A DNA stretch of 64,000 nucleotides, taken from Sparassis latifolia (Eukaryota; Basidiomycota; Agaricomycetes; Polyporales; Sparassidaceae). Positions 20,894 to 31,459 of the stretch are shown here, one piece after another (position 1 is the stretch's first letter; the number at the start of each line of letters is the position of its first letter). Below the pieces are notes generated by a model. It was not told where the DNA came from, did no database searches, and worked only from the letters and a program-made list of their open reading frames with translations. The stretch covers positions 2,852,001 through 2,916,000 of the forward strand of contig CM031556.1 of assembly GCA_018466975.1 (NCBI GenBank). The letters run 5' to 3'. The translations under genes and the position numbers were made by a program.

Positions 20894-23800
20894 ATGTCGT
20901 CAACTATGGGACCTACTAGCCAGACGAAGTCATGGTGGTCGCGGTCGAAGTCGAAGGACTCCTCAGGTTTAACGCCAAAGCGGTCGTTCTCGAATCTCGT
21001 GGACGACGAGAAGCACATGCGGTCTGCACCTCATAAATTAACGAAGACCAAAGATGCTACTACCGGTCTGAAATTCAATACGCTGGCTTCTGCAATGGGC
21101 TTCAGGTCCAAAAAGCTGCCTTCACTTGCTATACAGGATCCTCCGACTAACACTTCAGTGCACCGATCTACATCTGACAACTCCGCTCCTTCCCCCTTCT
21201 ACACCAACCGACCTCCCGCGAAGTCCGTATCCACAGCTCGCTCTTCGGAATACGACGGGGACGAGGCGTCCGACCCGCATGACATCCCGGAACCCCGTAC
21301 GCCCTCAGATCACCCAAGAGATCGAATGTCGTACCAGACGTCTGTCCTCACATTGTCGGAAATGGATCCCTTTGCCGCAGGAGGAGTCGTCATACAACAG
21401 TCGCAGGACTCATACCGGCAGTCTGTGTTCTCGGATTCATCCCTGCTGGAGCCTCATCGTAAAAGAAGCGATTTTGTGTCCAATAACCGCACCTCGTATG
21501 CGTCTTCATCGTCTAATTCGCACAGCTATTTGTCAGAGCCTCGGAGTGGCAAGATGTCTTCCAGGATCACTCGCTCATCCAGGTTCGTGTGCACCTTAAT
21601 TTCACAGAAGAGGGTTCATCGATGTAACGTATAGAACACCCTCTGATACGAGCATGAAGCAAGAGCCTCGTCGTCAAGAGACTCTGTTTGTAGACGACGG
21701 CAGGTCTGTGGCCAGTGCTGAGCCTCGGAGTATACGGGCACGTCTCAAAACGCCGTCGGGTTCGAACTCTTCATGTTCTACCGTCACGCCAGGTGACTAC
21801 CGGAACAGGTTGAGTGAGCCTCCTCCGGGAGCTCCACACCCTCATCCCCGGGCAAGAGGTATGACGGTGGCAGCTGCGGGATCCAATGGCGACGCTAACA
21901 GACTTTCGCGGCTGGAATTGCGACGCAAAGCCTCAGATCCTCATGGGTTTCACTCGCCTTTGGGCGCCACTTCCCCTTCTTTATCTCCGCTAACCTTTGC
22001 CGGCCCAAGCGTGACACCGCCTCCCGGCACCGACTCTCCGGTGTCACCCTCCTCTACTCGCCCGTTAGTGCTCGTCCGTAAAGCTTCCGCTTCGATAGTG
22101 CACATGCCTCCCCCAAGTCTTGCGCCTCCCACAGCAAACCTTCCGCCTCCTCCCTTGTCATCATTCGTTGCTCCAGAACCTTCGTCTTCTGCGGACAACC
22201 TTTCCATTTTCCTATCTAATCCACCATCTCCGAGCACATCTAGCGTGAGTCTTGCCCCCAGCTTTGAATTTAGCGTGGAGGATTCTGCCGGAGATGCGAT
22301 TGGGCACCTGATGCAGGACGTGTATCCACCGTTACCCGAAGGTGGTTCGAGGCAGAGTAAGGGCAATGGCAGAAGACGTCACATTGATGCTGAGTCCAGC
22401 AACTCCTCAATGAGAAGACTTCCTCCACCCCATGGAGATTACATGCATCCCGATCAGAGCATGTCTGCCCACACGTCGCCGAAACTACTGAAGAAACTTC
22501 CTTCACAGCAAAGTCTGCTGGGGAAGCATTATTCGGAGCAAAGCCTGACTTCCTCTGTTGTGTCTCTGGGACAGGATGAGTACGCGAACTGGAGAGGATC
22601 CAGTGGATCACTTTCATCCAGCAAAACTCCGCGAAAGCAACGCTCATTTCATCATTCACGACTTCCCCTTCCTCCCTTGCCTGCTCTGCGTCACGCCAAC
22701 TCGTACAACCACTCTAGTACACCTCCGGAAGGCCGTTTGCCAACGCCATCGTCTCCGCCGACGACGGACCAACAACAACGTAAGAGCGGCTTCACGCATA
22801 CAACCCCGACGTCTGCACGCAAGCGCCTTTTCTCGGGTTCAAGTAGCAGAAGGAGCACATCTTCCCAAGGGCCTGCTTCGCCTGCTACATCTGCTGAAGA
22901 TGAGACGCGTTCAGTCATTAACACTGACGAGCCCCGCACTCAGAGCAGGTCCTCGTCGTCGGCGGTACAGAAGGTTATGATCTCTTTCGGGAACTTTGGA
23001 CATCCGCTTTCCCTATCGACAAAAAATGCGTGCGTCGCGCCTTCATCATTCTGGAGCGAACCCGGTGATAGTATGTCAAGCTCATACGGCGACAAGAGCG
23101 CGTCGCAAACGGAGTATACCCCCCAGCATATCATACCACCGGCAGACATGTTGAAGTTGGAGCAGCAACTTGCGGAGGAGGCGGCGCAGAGGGATCGAGA
23201 AATGGACCAGGAGCATAAGCCTAAGTTGGAGTTGCAACCGAGGGATTTTGGTTTCGCCTTCATTGGGCGGAGGCGACGGTCGGATTCCAAATTATCTGGG
23301 TCCAGAACAAGTTCGATCATGTCGAGCGTATCTGCAGCGACGTTGCCGTTCGGGAGCGAGCATCATATACTTGGCGAGAGTTCTACCAGTGGAACATCGA
23401 GTTTGCGACAAACTGCTTCTGCGCGTCCCTCATCTACTACCAATCATAACGGCAAAGCTAGGGAACTTTCCGCCGACAGTTCACGGCTTCCCCTACGAAG
23501 CAGCTCTCTGATGGCGAAGTCATTCCCAAAGCCACCAACATCCATTGCACGACCTTCGACGGCTCAACCCAGCATTTCGTCACCGACCTCTCCCACGTTT
23601 TCAGCTTTTACCGTTTCGCCTGGACGACCTCCCACAAGTCTACCTCCACCTCCTCGGTCACGACCATCGCGTGAAAACCAACCCATTCAAGATGACCCTG
23701 TGCTCAAGCGCTCTAGTATTGTTCCGCTCCATCCTCTATCACCGCCTCCCGTCCACAACAGGATCCGTCGACCACATACAGCGACATCGGATTCACGCAA

Positions 23801-24053
23801 TGTCCAGTCTCTGATCACTTCGCCTCCCAGTTCGTTTGACCAGCAGAAGGTCTCAAAGCGGAGGTCCATCATGAAGAAACCTTCATTTTTGGATATTGAA
23901 GACGAGCTGGACGCCACCACCGAGAATCTCATGGAGATGGAGATTGATGTGCCGCCCGCGTCACCTGTCATGGAAGGCAGTTTCCTGGACATGGAGCACG
24001 GCAGGGATTCACTCGACACTGATGCGAGTTGTGACAGCGGTTTCTATGCTTGA
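20894..24053 (+). CDS. Large disordered Ser/Pro-rich protein, unknown function
   Basis: Two exons joined by an intron at about 21582-21632 (GT...TAG) encode just over 1,030 residues. Almost the whole protein is low-complexity Ser, Pro and Thr with scattered basic clusters, without a recognisable folded domain or membrane segment. The N-terminus reads MSSTMGPTSQTKSWWSRSKS. Less disordered islands are KFNTLASAMGFRSKKLPSL near the start, KPKLELQPRDFGFAFIGRRR at about 23210-23270, and the C-terminal SKRRSIMKKPSFLDIEDELD, followed by an acidic tail ending CDSGFYA. These islands may be phosphorylation-controlled docking motifs. The long unbroken second exon (2.4 kb) in intron-rich surroundings supports a real gene. 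No family name can be given. Confidence 0.85.
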
Positions 24054-24447
24054 TTATGTCGCAGGCTGTTTTTCCTATTTGCTTCTCGTATGTATACCTC
24101 TTTATTGACCCCAGTACTATTACTCTTGCGTATTCACTGCTTTAGCTGCATATAATTTTTACTTCACTACCTAGAGTAGGCCTTGGCGTGTACTTTCCGC
24201 TGTACAGCACTGTTCTTTCCTTTGCTCTTCGCGATCTGCGCACAGCTTTGTACACGCACCACGACTTGTCTGGCAACACTCACATGCATGTCATTCATTG
24301 AATCTGACAAGCACGGAATGTTTTCATACTACCACCTATATGTTACATGTGAAATGTAGGAGAGAAAATGTCAAGTAAGTACTGCCGTCACATGAACGTG
24401 AGGGCGTGAAAGATCCTTAATCACGGATACCATGGAAGGGAGACTCG
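24054..24447. other. Convergent intergenic region, 394 bp
   Basis: Holds the 3' ends of the disordered protein gene and SLA2, both reading inward. A/T-rich patches are found near 24075-24160. No gene is seen. Confidence 0.5.
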
Positions 24448-27400
24448 TTACTCTGTTTCGTTTGTGTGATAACCCGCCCGCCTCATCGCACCCAGACGAT
24501 GGCGAGCAGCACCAAGGTCCTTCTCTAACTTCAAAATCTCGACCTGCTGCTCCATCTCGCGCCTCTTGAAGTCCAGACCGGCCATGCTGTTGTAATCAAC
24601 ATCTTCCTCTTGTGATTGCTTGGCAGATATGGCCTTCACTTGTTTCACCAACGCCTTGCACGCCTCGGTGACAGCCTTGGCAGCCAGCTCCAGTCGCTCT
24701 TGAGTCTTCGACATCAAGTTTGCCTTAACGCGTGACGCAGCAACTAGCTGAGCAGTGGCACCTGCAACCTCGTTGGACGCGACGATGAGTTGTTCGAGGG
24801 AATGTGTCCCAGATAGGACACCATCAGCACTCTCGATGAGCAGGTTGGTGGCAAATGCGACCGAACGAGCGGCAGAGATGAGACCCTCCGTCCAACGGTT
24901 ATTGCGCTTGTAGAATTGCTGAGTCGTGCTTGAACCTCTGCCCTGGGTGACGATCTCCTGTTGGGATTCTGTGGCAGCTTTGATGAGCCGAGCGATGGCA
25001 TTCGTGATAGCGAGGGCCGCCGCCAAGATTGAATCGTGCACTTGAAGGTCAACGGCACTGAACCTGCTGGAATCGCGAGGACGCGATATGAGTTCCTGCA
25101 GACGCTCTGTAGCGGCCTCGATGGCCTTGGCTGCTCCCAACATCTCCTGTTCCACGATGTCTCCTATATCTCCGTTGGCCTTCGCCAACGCGCCTGCCTT
25201 GCCACCCTTTGGCACAAGCGAGTCGACCGATTCCGACACTTTCGTAAGGGCACTGCGAATTTCTCCATTGTTGCGCATTGCAACGTCTTTCCGTTGTGAG
25301 AGTTGAGGAAGAAGATCCAATTTATATGATTGCAGGTTGAGGAATGCCCGCAGACAGACATCGCCAGCATTCTTCGCAACGTTGACCAACTTGTCGGACA
25401 CGTCGTCGCTGACAAGACGAGTGATTCCCTTGGTGTTAACCAGCACATCCGACACTGATTGCGCCAACTCGTTAGCCCCCTTGATCACCTCAACGTGTTC
25501 GCCGCCAAGCTCTCCTCCGAGATACGCATTAAATATTGTAGCAAACTCGGTGGCATTGTTGATAGCTTTTTCAATCATGGAGAGCGTGTACTCTGGGGTT
25601 GAGTTCAGGTTTCCAGCTTGCGCCGGAGACTCCAGCTCATAGATGGATTCATCAACCTTGTGTACGCATGCCTGGAGGATGGAGTCTACACTGACGTGAG
25701 TCAATATTCAAGACAAAATTGAGTGGAAGGTGCCCACCAATGATTTGATTGAGCTTCTTCCTGTTATCCAAAATGAGAGTGTCGATCTGAGTGTTCGTCG
25801 CTTCCTCCGAGATACCTTGATTCTAGTGGGTTTTTAATATGTATTGCTCCATGCACAGAATGTCGCACATACCTGCTGAGCCTCAGAGAGCTGCTGGATC
25901 GTGCTGTCCATGCCCTCCTGCAGGATCGCGATTTCTTGGTCCTTCTCGTCTTTGAGACGTTCTACGTCCCCGTGCGCGTTGTCAAGCTTGTGAAGCAGAT
26001 CATCAATCTGAAGCTGCTTGGCCTGAGGAAGAAGATGTTAATGCCGCTTGAGATCAAAGCTATCAAGATCGTGAATCACCCTCAGGGAGTCTTCCAGCTC
26101 CGTCAGCTGACGGTTATACTTGGATAACACGCCTGATACCTCAGAACTCTTTGACCGCGAGGCATCCTCGGCTCGTTCGTTAGCATAGTTGATCTCCCTC
26201 TTCAGTCTGTCCACCTCGTCCTTCTGGCTGGCCTTCTGACGATCCAAATCAAAGCGCGCACGATCACGCTCCCGTATCATGTCCGCCAACTCCAGGTTCT
26301 TCGCCTTCAGGTCTCGTTCCATCCTCTCCATGCGGTCGACTGCTTCCTGAGCCGAATTGGCCTTCAACTGCATCTGCTTGAACTTAGACAACATGTCGAG
26401 ATGCTCCGTGCGTAGTTGGCTATATAGCTTGGCAAGGGCCTCGTATTTGTTACGCCACAGAGTGACCTGGTCTTGCAACTGTTTGATCAACTCATCCTTC
26501 GACAGCATCTGGGAGTTGATGTTGGCAGTAACACTGCTGAGCTCTCCCTCAAGAGCTTTGACTCGCTGCAGAACACAGCGATCAATGAAGGCACCTTCAG
26601 CATGATCACAAAACTCACCCGGTCATACTGCTCGAGCATTAGCTGGTCTCGCTCGTACTGGCCTCTCATGGCGAGCAGCTCCCTCTGGAATTCATTCACC
26701 TGCTGCGCAGCCTGTGCAGCTGCCTGGTTGTTGTACTGCATCATCTGCTGCTGCATGAGCTGCTCTTGTGCGAGGCGCTCCTTCTCTGCTTGTTCTGCCT
26801 GCCTTTGCTCAAATTCGCGGCGCTGCTGTTCCTCCAATTCGCGACGACGACGTTCCTCGGCTTCACGGGCAGCGAGCAGAGCAGCCTGCTGTTCCTCGTA
26901 CTGCTTCAACATACGTGCTTGCTCGCTAACGGCTGCGGCATCGGGCGATGGAGTAACAGGCGGTGGTGGCGTCGCAACGACTGTGCTCTTCGGTCGAGCA
27001 GGAAGATCGGGAGCATTACCGTTATCCATCAGGTTAGGAGGTTCCTAGCAGTAGCAAATTAGCCGCATAATTGTAGCGCAGGATGTCCGACAGTAACGCA
27101 CTGCACCGAGTTTGGGAACGTTAATGAGACCAGTAAGATACTTGAGATTGGAGCATTCATAGTAGAACTTCCGAAGTGCATAATGTTGTGAACTAAAACG
27201 CTGTCGAAGGGGCTCCAGAGCTTCGATATCGTTTGTCCCTAGACAGGACATCATGACAATGCTCGCGTAGGTGCGGAGAACCGACTTACTTCGATGCATG
27301 GCTCTCAGCATGCTCGTGATAAATCTGTAGATACCCCAACTCTCTTTCACAAGAGGAACTAGTGCAGAAATGCGACATTCGTTGCTCGCGGAATGACGAA

Positions 27401-28367
27401 AATGAGCGAAAATCATCCTTTGAAACGAATCAATCTGGTCTTGTAAACCCATGAGATCGGAAATGGTCTCATAACTATCAAGTGCATGAGTTAAGCCACC
27501 ACAGGAAATGAGCGGCCTGAAATGCACACCCTTCATTCGGATCGTCGATGCCCTTCAAAGTCACATATTCCTCGTACTCGAACAGACCGTTGAATTCCGG
27601 TCTCAAGCGATGGAATCGCAACTTCGCTAAGATAAACTGCACATACGTCTTAATCAACGGGCCGTAACCTGAGGCAAACTCATGAGACAGTGAAGACACG
27701 TCAACGGTGAAGATGCATTACCTCGGGGACTCTCGTGTCCCACAGTCCGAGCACAAGTCTCCAGCCATCCAGTCTGACCGTGTGCTTCTTTTATTGTCTA
27801 TGGTTCATCTCTATTGAGTCTCGGAACGGGCTACAATAAGAGAGGAATGCACTAACCACAGGATGACCTTCTTGAAGCACCTTATGAACCATTATGAGGG
27901 CTTTAAACGTCTGGACTTCGTCAGACAGAATAGGCTGCACACGAAGACCGGTCCAGAATGATATCGAGGAGTGATAGTCCCATGTGTAAACGATGCATTC
28001 TGCACGTATGTCAATACGCTTTGCGCTATAGAACAGGTGGTGCACTCACTCCGAACGTGTTTCTGCTTCGGAGCGGTCTCATCTGGATTTGTAGCCTTCT
28101 TGATGTTCACCACAAGCTCGGCCTCAGCCTTATCCTTGTCCACAGGTCTTGTGGGGTAGTGGACCTCGTCGGGTCCGTCTATATCAAAGCCAGTCTGCCG
28201 GGTGCGCTGTCCCGTGAACCTGATACGTTTGCTTAGAATTTGGGACAGTTCAGGCAACATATGTGACTCACATGTCGTGCAACACAACCCCAAGGTGGTA
28301 GAGACGAGGGTGGCTGGTATGCGGAGACTGCGCCTGGCTGCACTAGGGTGAGGTAAGTCACGGTCAT
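24448..28367 (-). CDS. SLA2: Sla2/HIP1R endocytic clathrin-actin adaptor
   Basis: Sla2/Hip1R links the clathrin coat and PI(4,5)P2 to actin during endocytosis. The N-terminal ANTH domain starts near KAEAELVVNIKKATNPDE (28130-28060) and continues with YTWDYHSSISFWTGLRVQPI, FKALIMVHKVLQEGHP and later exons to about 27100. A Pro-rich linker, PARPKSTVVATPPPPVTPSP, follows. Then comes a very long Gln/Glu/Arg-rich coiled coil (26900-25750). The last large exon (25704-24448) carries the talin-type I/LWEQ actin-binding domain, including NNRWTEGLISAARSVAFATN and GSSTTQQFYKRN, ending HTNETE. The most likely start is ATG at 28367, spliced at GT 28268 to the ANTH exon, which keeps frame. A start at the in-frame Met near 28262 is possible. 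The gene diverges from SHY1 across only 92 bp. Confidence 0.93.
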
Positions 28368-28459
28368 CTTCGGCGCTCACGCTCTTATTTCAGGACGCGC
28401 TCTTTCCACCGTGACCGGCTGGCTACTCGTAGCGACGTCTTGCGCGGAGAGTACACGCC
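28368..28459. promoter_or_regulatory. Very short bidirectional promoter SLA2/SHY1
   Basis: If the SLA2 start at 28367 is right, only 92 bp separate the divergent start codons. No TATA box is visible. The two transcripts probably overlap in their 5' leaders. Confidence 0.5.
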
Positions 28460-29488
28460 ATGTTTGCTCTTTTTCGCTCTTCTGCACTCCGAGTGAAAGT
28501 ATGGAGACGAGGAACCTTCAAACGCGCTGAATCTACGACCACGTCGGGAGCACCGACGTACACCTCAAAGAAAGTGGCTTTGATTACCCCCACTATGATC
28601 TTAGTCGGCTTCATGCCCATCTTCACTTTTGCTCTGGGAACATGGCAGGTGCAGCGCCTCAAGTGGAAAGTAGCCCTCATAGATGAGCTGGAAGAGAAAC
28701 TGCATTTGGAACCCATGCTTCTTCCGAAGCAAATAAAGTCAGTGTTTTCGAGACTCTTGTGAACCAACTCCTCGTATCTCATGTTTGCAGTAAGTGTTGC
28801 AGCCATACCAGATTTTACTTTCCGGAAAGTGTCAATTAGAGGTCATTGGGATAACGATCATGCCATGCTACTAGGACCTCGCGTTCGGGATGGTACTATT
28901 GGCTATCATCTGGTCGTGCCATTCATCCGGTCTGAGGGCTCCACTGTGTTGGTGGATCGCGGATTTGTCGCCAAGGCCCTAGCTGAGGACGCGAAGCACC
29001 TCAAGGAAGATGGTGAAGTTGAAGTGATGGGCTTACTCAGAACCTCCCACGTCCGCAATTCATTTACTCCAGACAACCATCCGGAAAGGGGGGAATGGTA
29101 CTGGGCAGATGTGGGGCAAATGGCAGAGCAGGCTGGTGGAGTGAAGGCAGGCGTACAACCTGTATTCGTTGAGGAAATATTCGGTGCGCATAAGTAGTTA
29201 TCGAGAGTTTTCCTTTGGATTGATTGGAACCATCTTTTTGACCATCAGAGGGCCATGGAGGAGACGCTGCGTCACGCTTAGCGCATGGTATTCCCATAGG
29301 CAGAGCTCCAATAGTGGACGTACGAAACGCTCATGCCTCGTACGTCGCGACTTGGTGCGTCTTTAACGCTGAGCTCCCGTGACAATGTCGCTGATGAACA
29401 TGGTAGGTACTCGCTCTCCGCATTTACCAGCTTCATGTTCATCCGCCTGCTGATGAAAAGACGAGCACAGGCGCGTCTACCTCGCTGA
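28460..29488 (+). CDS. SHY1: SURF1/Shy1 cytochrome c oxidase assembly factor
   Basis: Mitochondrial inner-membrane protein of the SURF1 family, required for building cytochrome c oxidase around Cox1. The N-terminus is Arg-rich, fitting a presequence, and is followed by TM1 (LITPTMILVGFMPIFTFALG) and the family motif GTWQVQRLKWKVALIDELEE. The intermembrane part includes FRKVSIRGHWDNDHAMLLGP and STVLVDRGFVAKAL. Two further small exons complete it: exon 3 (about 29248-29355) gives GIPIGRAPIVDVRNAHASYV, and exon 4 (from 29407) gives TM2 YSLSAFTSFMFIRLLMKRR and the stop at 29486-29488. The exact first intron junction near 28746 is unclear: the obvious donor GTCAGT and the available acceptors do not agree in phase. 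The family assignment is secure. Confidence 0.9.
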
Positions 29489-30051
29489 GTAGTGTCTTCT
29501 GTACGACGGTGCATTGTCCCTCGTACATTGCCCATTCAAGGGAGCATTGCTGGCAAGTCACGATACGAAGCATATTTATTGATTTCAATCAAACGCCAAC
29601 GCTCATCTTTCCAGCGAAGGATAACACACGATGGTGGTGTTTGCCGAGTATTTGAGTGTCATGTACGCGCTAAGATCAGCATGGAGCTTGATTAGGATGT
29701 GAATCATATCTCTGTTTGTTCAACAATCTCGCGCTAGTGGAAGCTCAAAGCTTTGTGGTCTGGCAGCGTTTCATGACTACAATATGTGTAGTCTAGCGGC
29801 TGTGGTGCGTACGCGTTACCCACAACATGATCCCAGGTTAACCGAACCGTCATTTTCTTTGACAATATATATAAGACTGAGCACCACCCCGGGATTTCCT
29901 TTGTTCTCTCTGCAAGGTTTGTCGTTGTTCTCAGGTAATCTGATTGGCCGTGTCCTTCCTCTGTGCCCATCACGCGTGGCCAAGTGTTATAAAAGGCATT
30001 GTGGCTGCCACTCTCTGCACCCATCTCACGAGTGGGCAGACCATTATCCCG
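29489..30051. other. Intergenic region with promoter elements
   Basis: No gene is supported in 29489-29860. Two TATA-like boxes follow at 29866 and 29988, listed separately, pointing to the gene starting at 30052. Confidence 0.5.
29866..29995 (+). promoter_or_regulatory. Two TATA-type boxes upstream of the 30052 gene
   Basis: TATATATAAG at 29866-29875 and TATAAAAG at 29988-29995. The second lies 57 bp before the ATG at 30052, a normal distance for a fungal core promoter. A pyrimidine-rich leader runs between it and the ATG. Confidence 0.55.
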
Positions 30052-31111
30052 ATGTTCAACACACTGGGTTATCATCTCTTTCCGACGTCTCTGGATGCAC
30101 CTGCACATCACCGGCAACACTCAGTTGGTTTATCGTCGCCTGGATTTGCGAAATGCGAAGTACATTCAATTGTCGATGGTGTGGCTGATGTCGGGAGAAG
30201 GAATGACGACATGGCCAATGCAACGCGTCCGCGATCCTGTCTCACACCGGAAGAAGAAGGTGCGTCGTTCACCCTCTGCGTTGAAGCTACCGCTCACGGT
30301 GTAATGCAGTTCGTGTTTTTCGTGATATTGCACGTGTCGTTGAGTATCAGCGGCGCGCCGGTATACGGCCAACGCCGGTATACAACGGTCTACCTGAGCT
30401 ACTGCCTTCGTGTTCCTCAGCGGCGTCCACACCTGCAAGTAGTTGTTGGGGCACTCCGGCCACACAACCTCTTCCTCTACCATCCCCTTCCGCGGACGTG
30501 GTCGTGGTCCGACACTATCACCATACACCCGCGCCTCCGTCTTCCATCAGAAGTAAGTCTCATCGGCTGTGATTTAACTGCTTGGCTGCTGACAAACTGC
30601 GTGTCCAGCCCGTGTGCGTACTACGTCTTTGCGTGAGATGATCACTGCGACGGAGCACAATGAGTTGGGTTGTGTGGCAGGTACCAAAATGTCCAGTAGC
30701 AGGGAACCAAGGACCACAGCGCGGAAGACTGCAACCTGTCTATCCCGTCCTCAATCTTCTCTCTTGCTTCGCTGCATTGCTAATTCTTTCTCTTCCCGCA
30801 ACTCTTCTCGCAATCCATCTCGGAATTCATCGCGGAATTCGTCTTGCGGTCCATCTTCTCCGAGTTATTCGGCAATCACTTTTCCATCCAGCGCTACAGA
30901 TCTCCCGACGAAGTGCTTAGCGCCTCTGCCTCGATTCAATCCGTTCCTGCGAATGCGCTCAGAATCATTGTCGTCTATCGTTCAATCGACAAAGAATGCG
31001 GACGGTGAGGGTGCTCTCTTGGAACGATCCTCGCTCAGCCTCAGACGTAGGTGCAAGTCTGCATCGAGTTGTATGACAAGGGCGGATCTGCGGGGAAGAC
31101 GCCAGTTGTGA
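30052..31111 (+). CDS. Three-exon gene for a Ser/Arg-rich protein of unknown function
   Basis: I assembled this model from frames that look incoherent alone. Exon 1 is 30052-30259 (MFNTLGYHLFPTSLDAPAHH...CLTPEEE). A 50-nt intron, 30260-30309 (GTGCGT...TGCAG), changes frame. Exon 2 is 30310-30552 (RVFRDIARVVEYQRRAGIRP, then a Pro/Ser-rich stretch to PSSIR). A second intron, 30553-30608 (GTAAGT...TCCAG), leads to exon 3, 30609-31111 (RVRTTSLREMITATEHNELG...RGRRQL). The three exons total 954 nt, exactly 318 codons with the stop. The C-terminal half has a short Ser-Arg-Asn repeat (SSRNSSRNPSRNSSRNSS) and is basic, suggesting a nuclear or RNA-associated role, but that is inference. No known domain is recognised. 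Well-formed splice sites, an intact frame and a TATA box 57 bp upstream support it. Confidence 0.55.
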
Positions 31112-31459
31112 TTGTAGTGATCCAGTTGTCTTGCTACTTCTGGAGGTCTTTTATTTATGCATAAGTATAATATGAGTGCTCGTGGCTTGAAATCCGACAG
31201 CCCGCAGGTCTCATAAGCTAGCTTGTGGGCAGTACGTAGACCAGACTCGGACGTTGGCCAACGTCATCAATATTTCGCGTCGTTGACGCCACTACTGTCA
31301 GTGGCGCCACAGTCAGTAGACGCGTGCACGTGCGCACTGGTCTTCCCTTATGAAACCCATCACTGTGCAATTGAGCACGTTCACTTTGGCCTCTATCATG
31401 CTCTGGTTTACCCTTCCCACTCGCTGATTTACTTATTGGTGTGTTGGAGTGTGGAATTC
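31112..31459. other. Intergenic, 348 bp
   Basis: Promoter region of the large gene starting at 31460. An in-frame extension upstream (from 31223) exists but lacks coding character. No TATA box is seen. Confidence 0.5.

Noticed and set aside
29944..30636. 230-codon open frame read straight through
   Set aside because: It runs through two well-formed introns of the three-exon model; its middle part becomes hydrophobic and random only where the intron and frame change lie.
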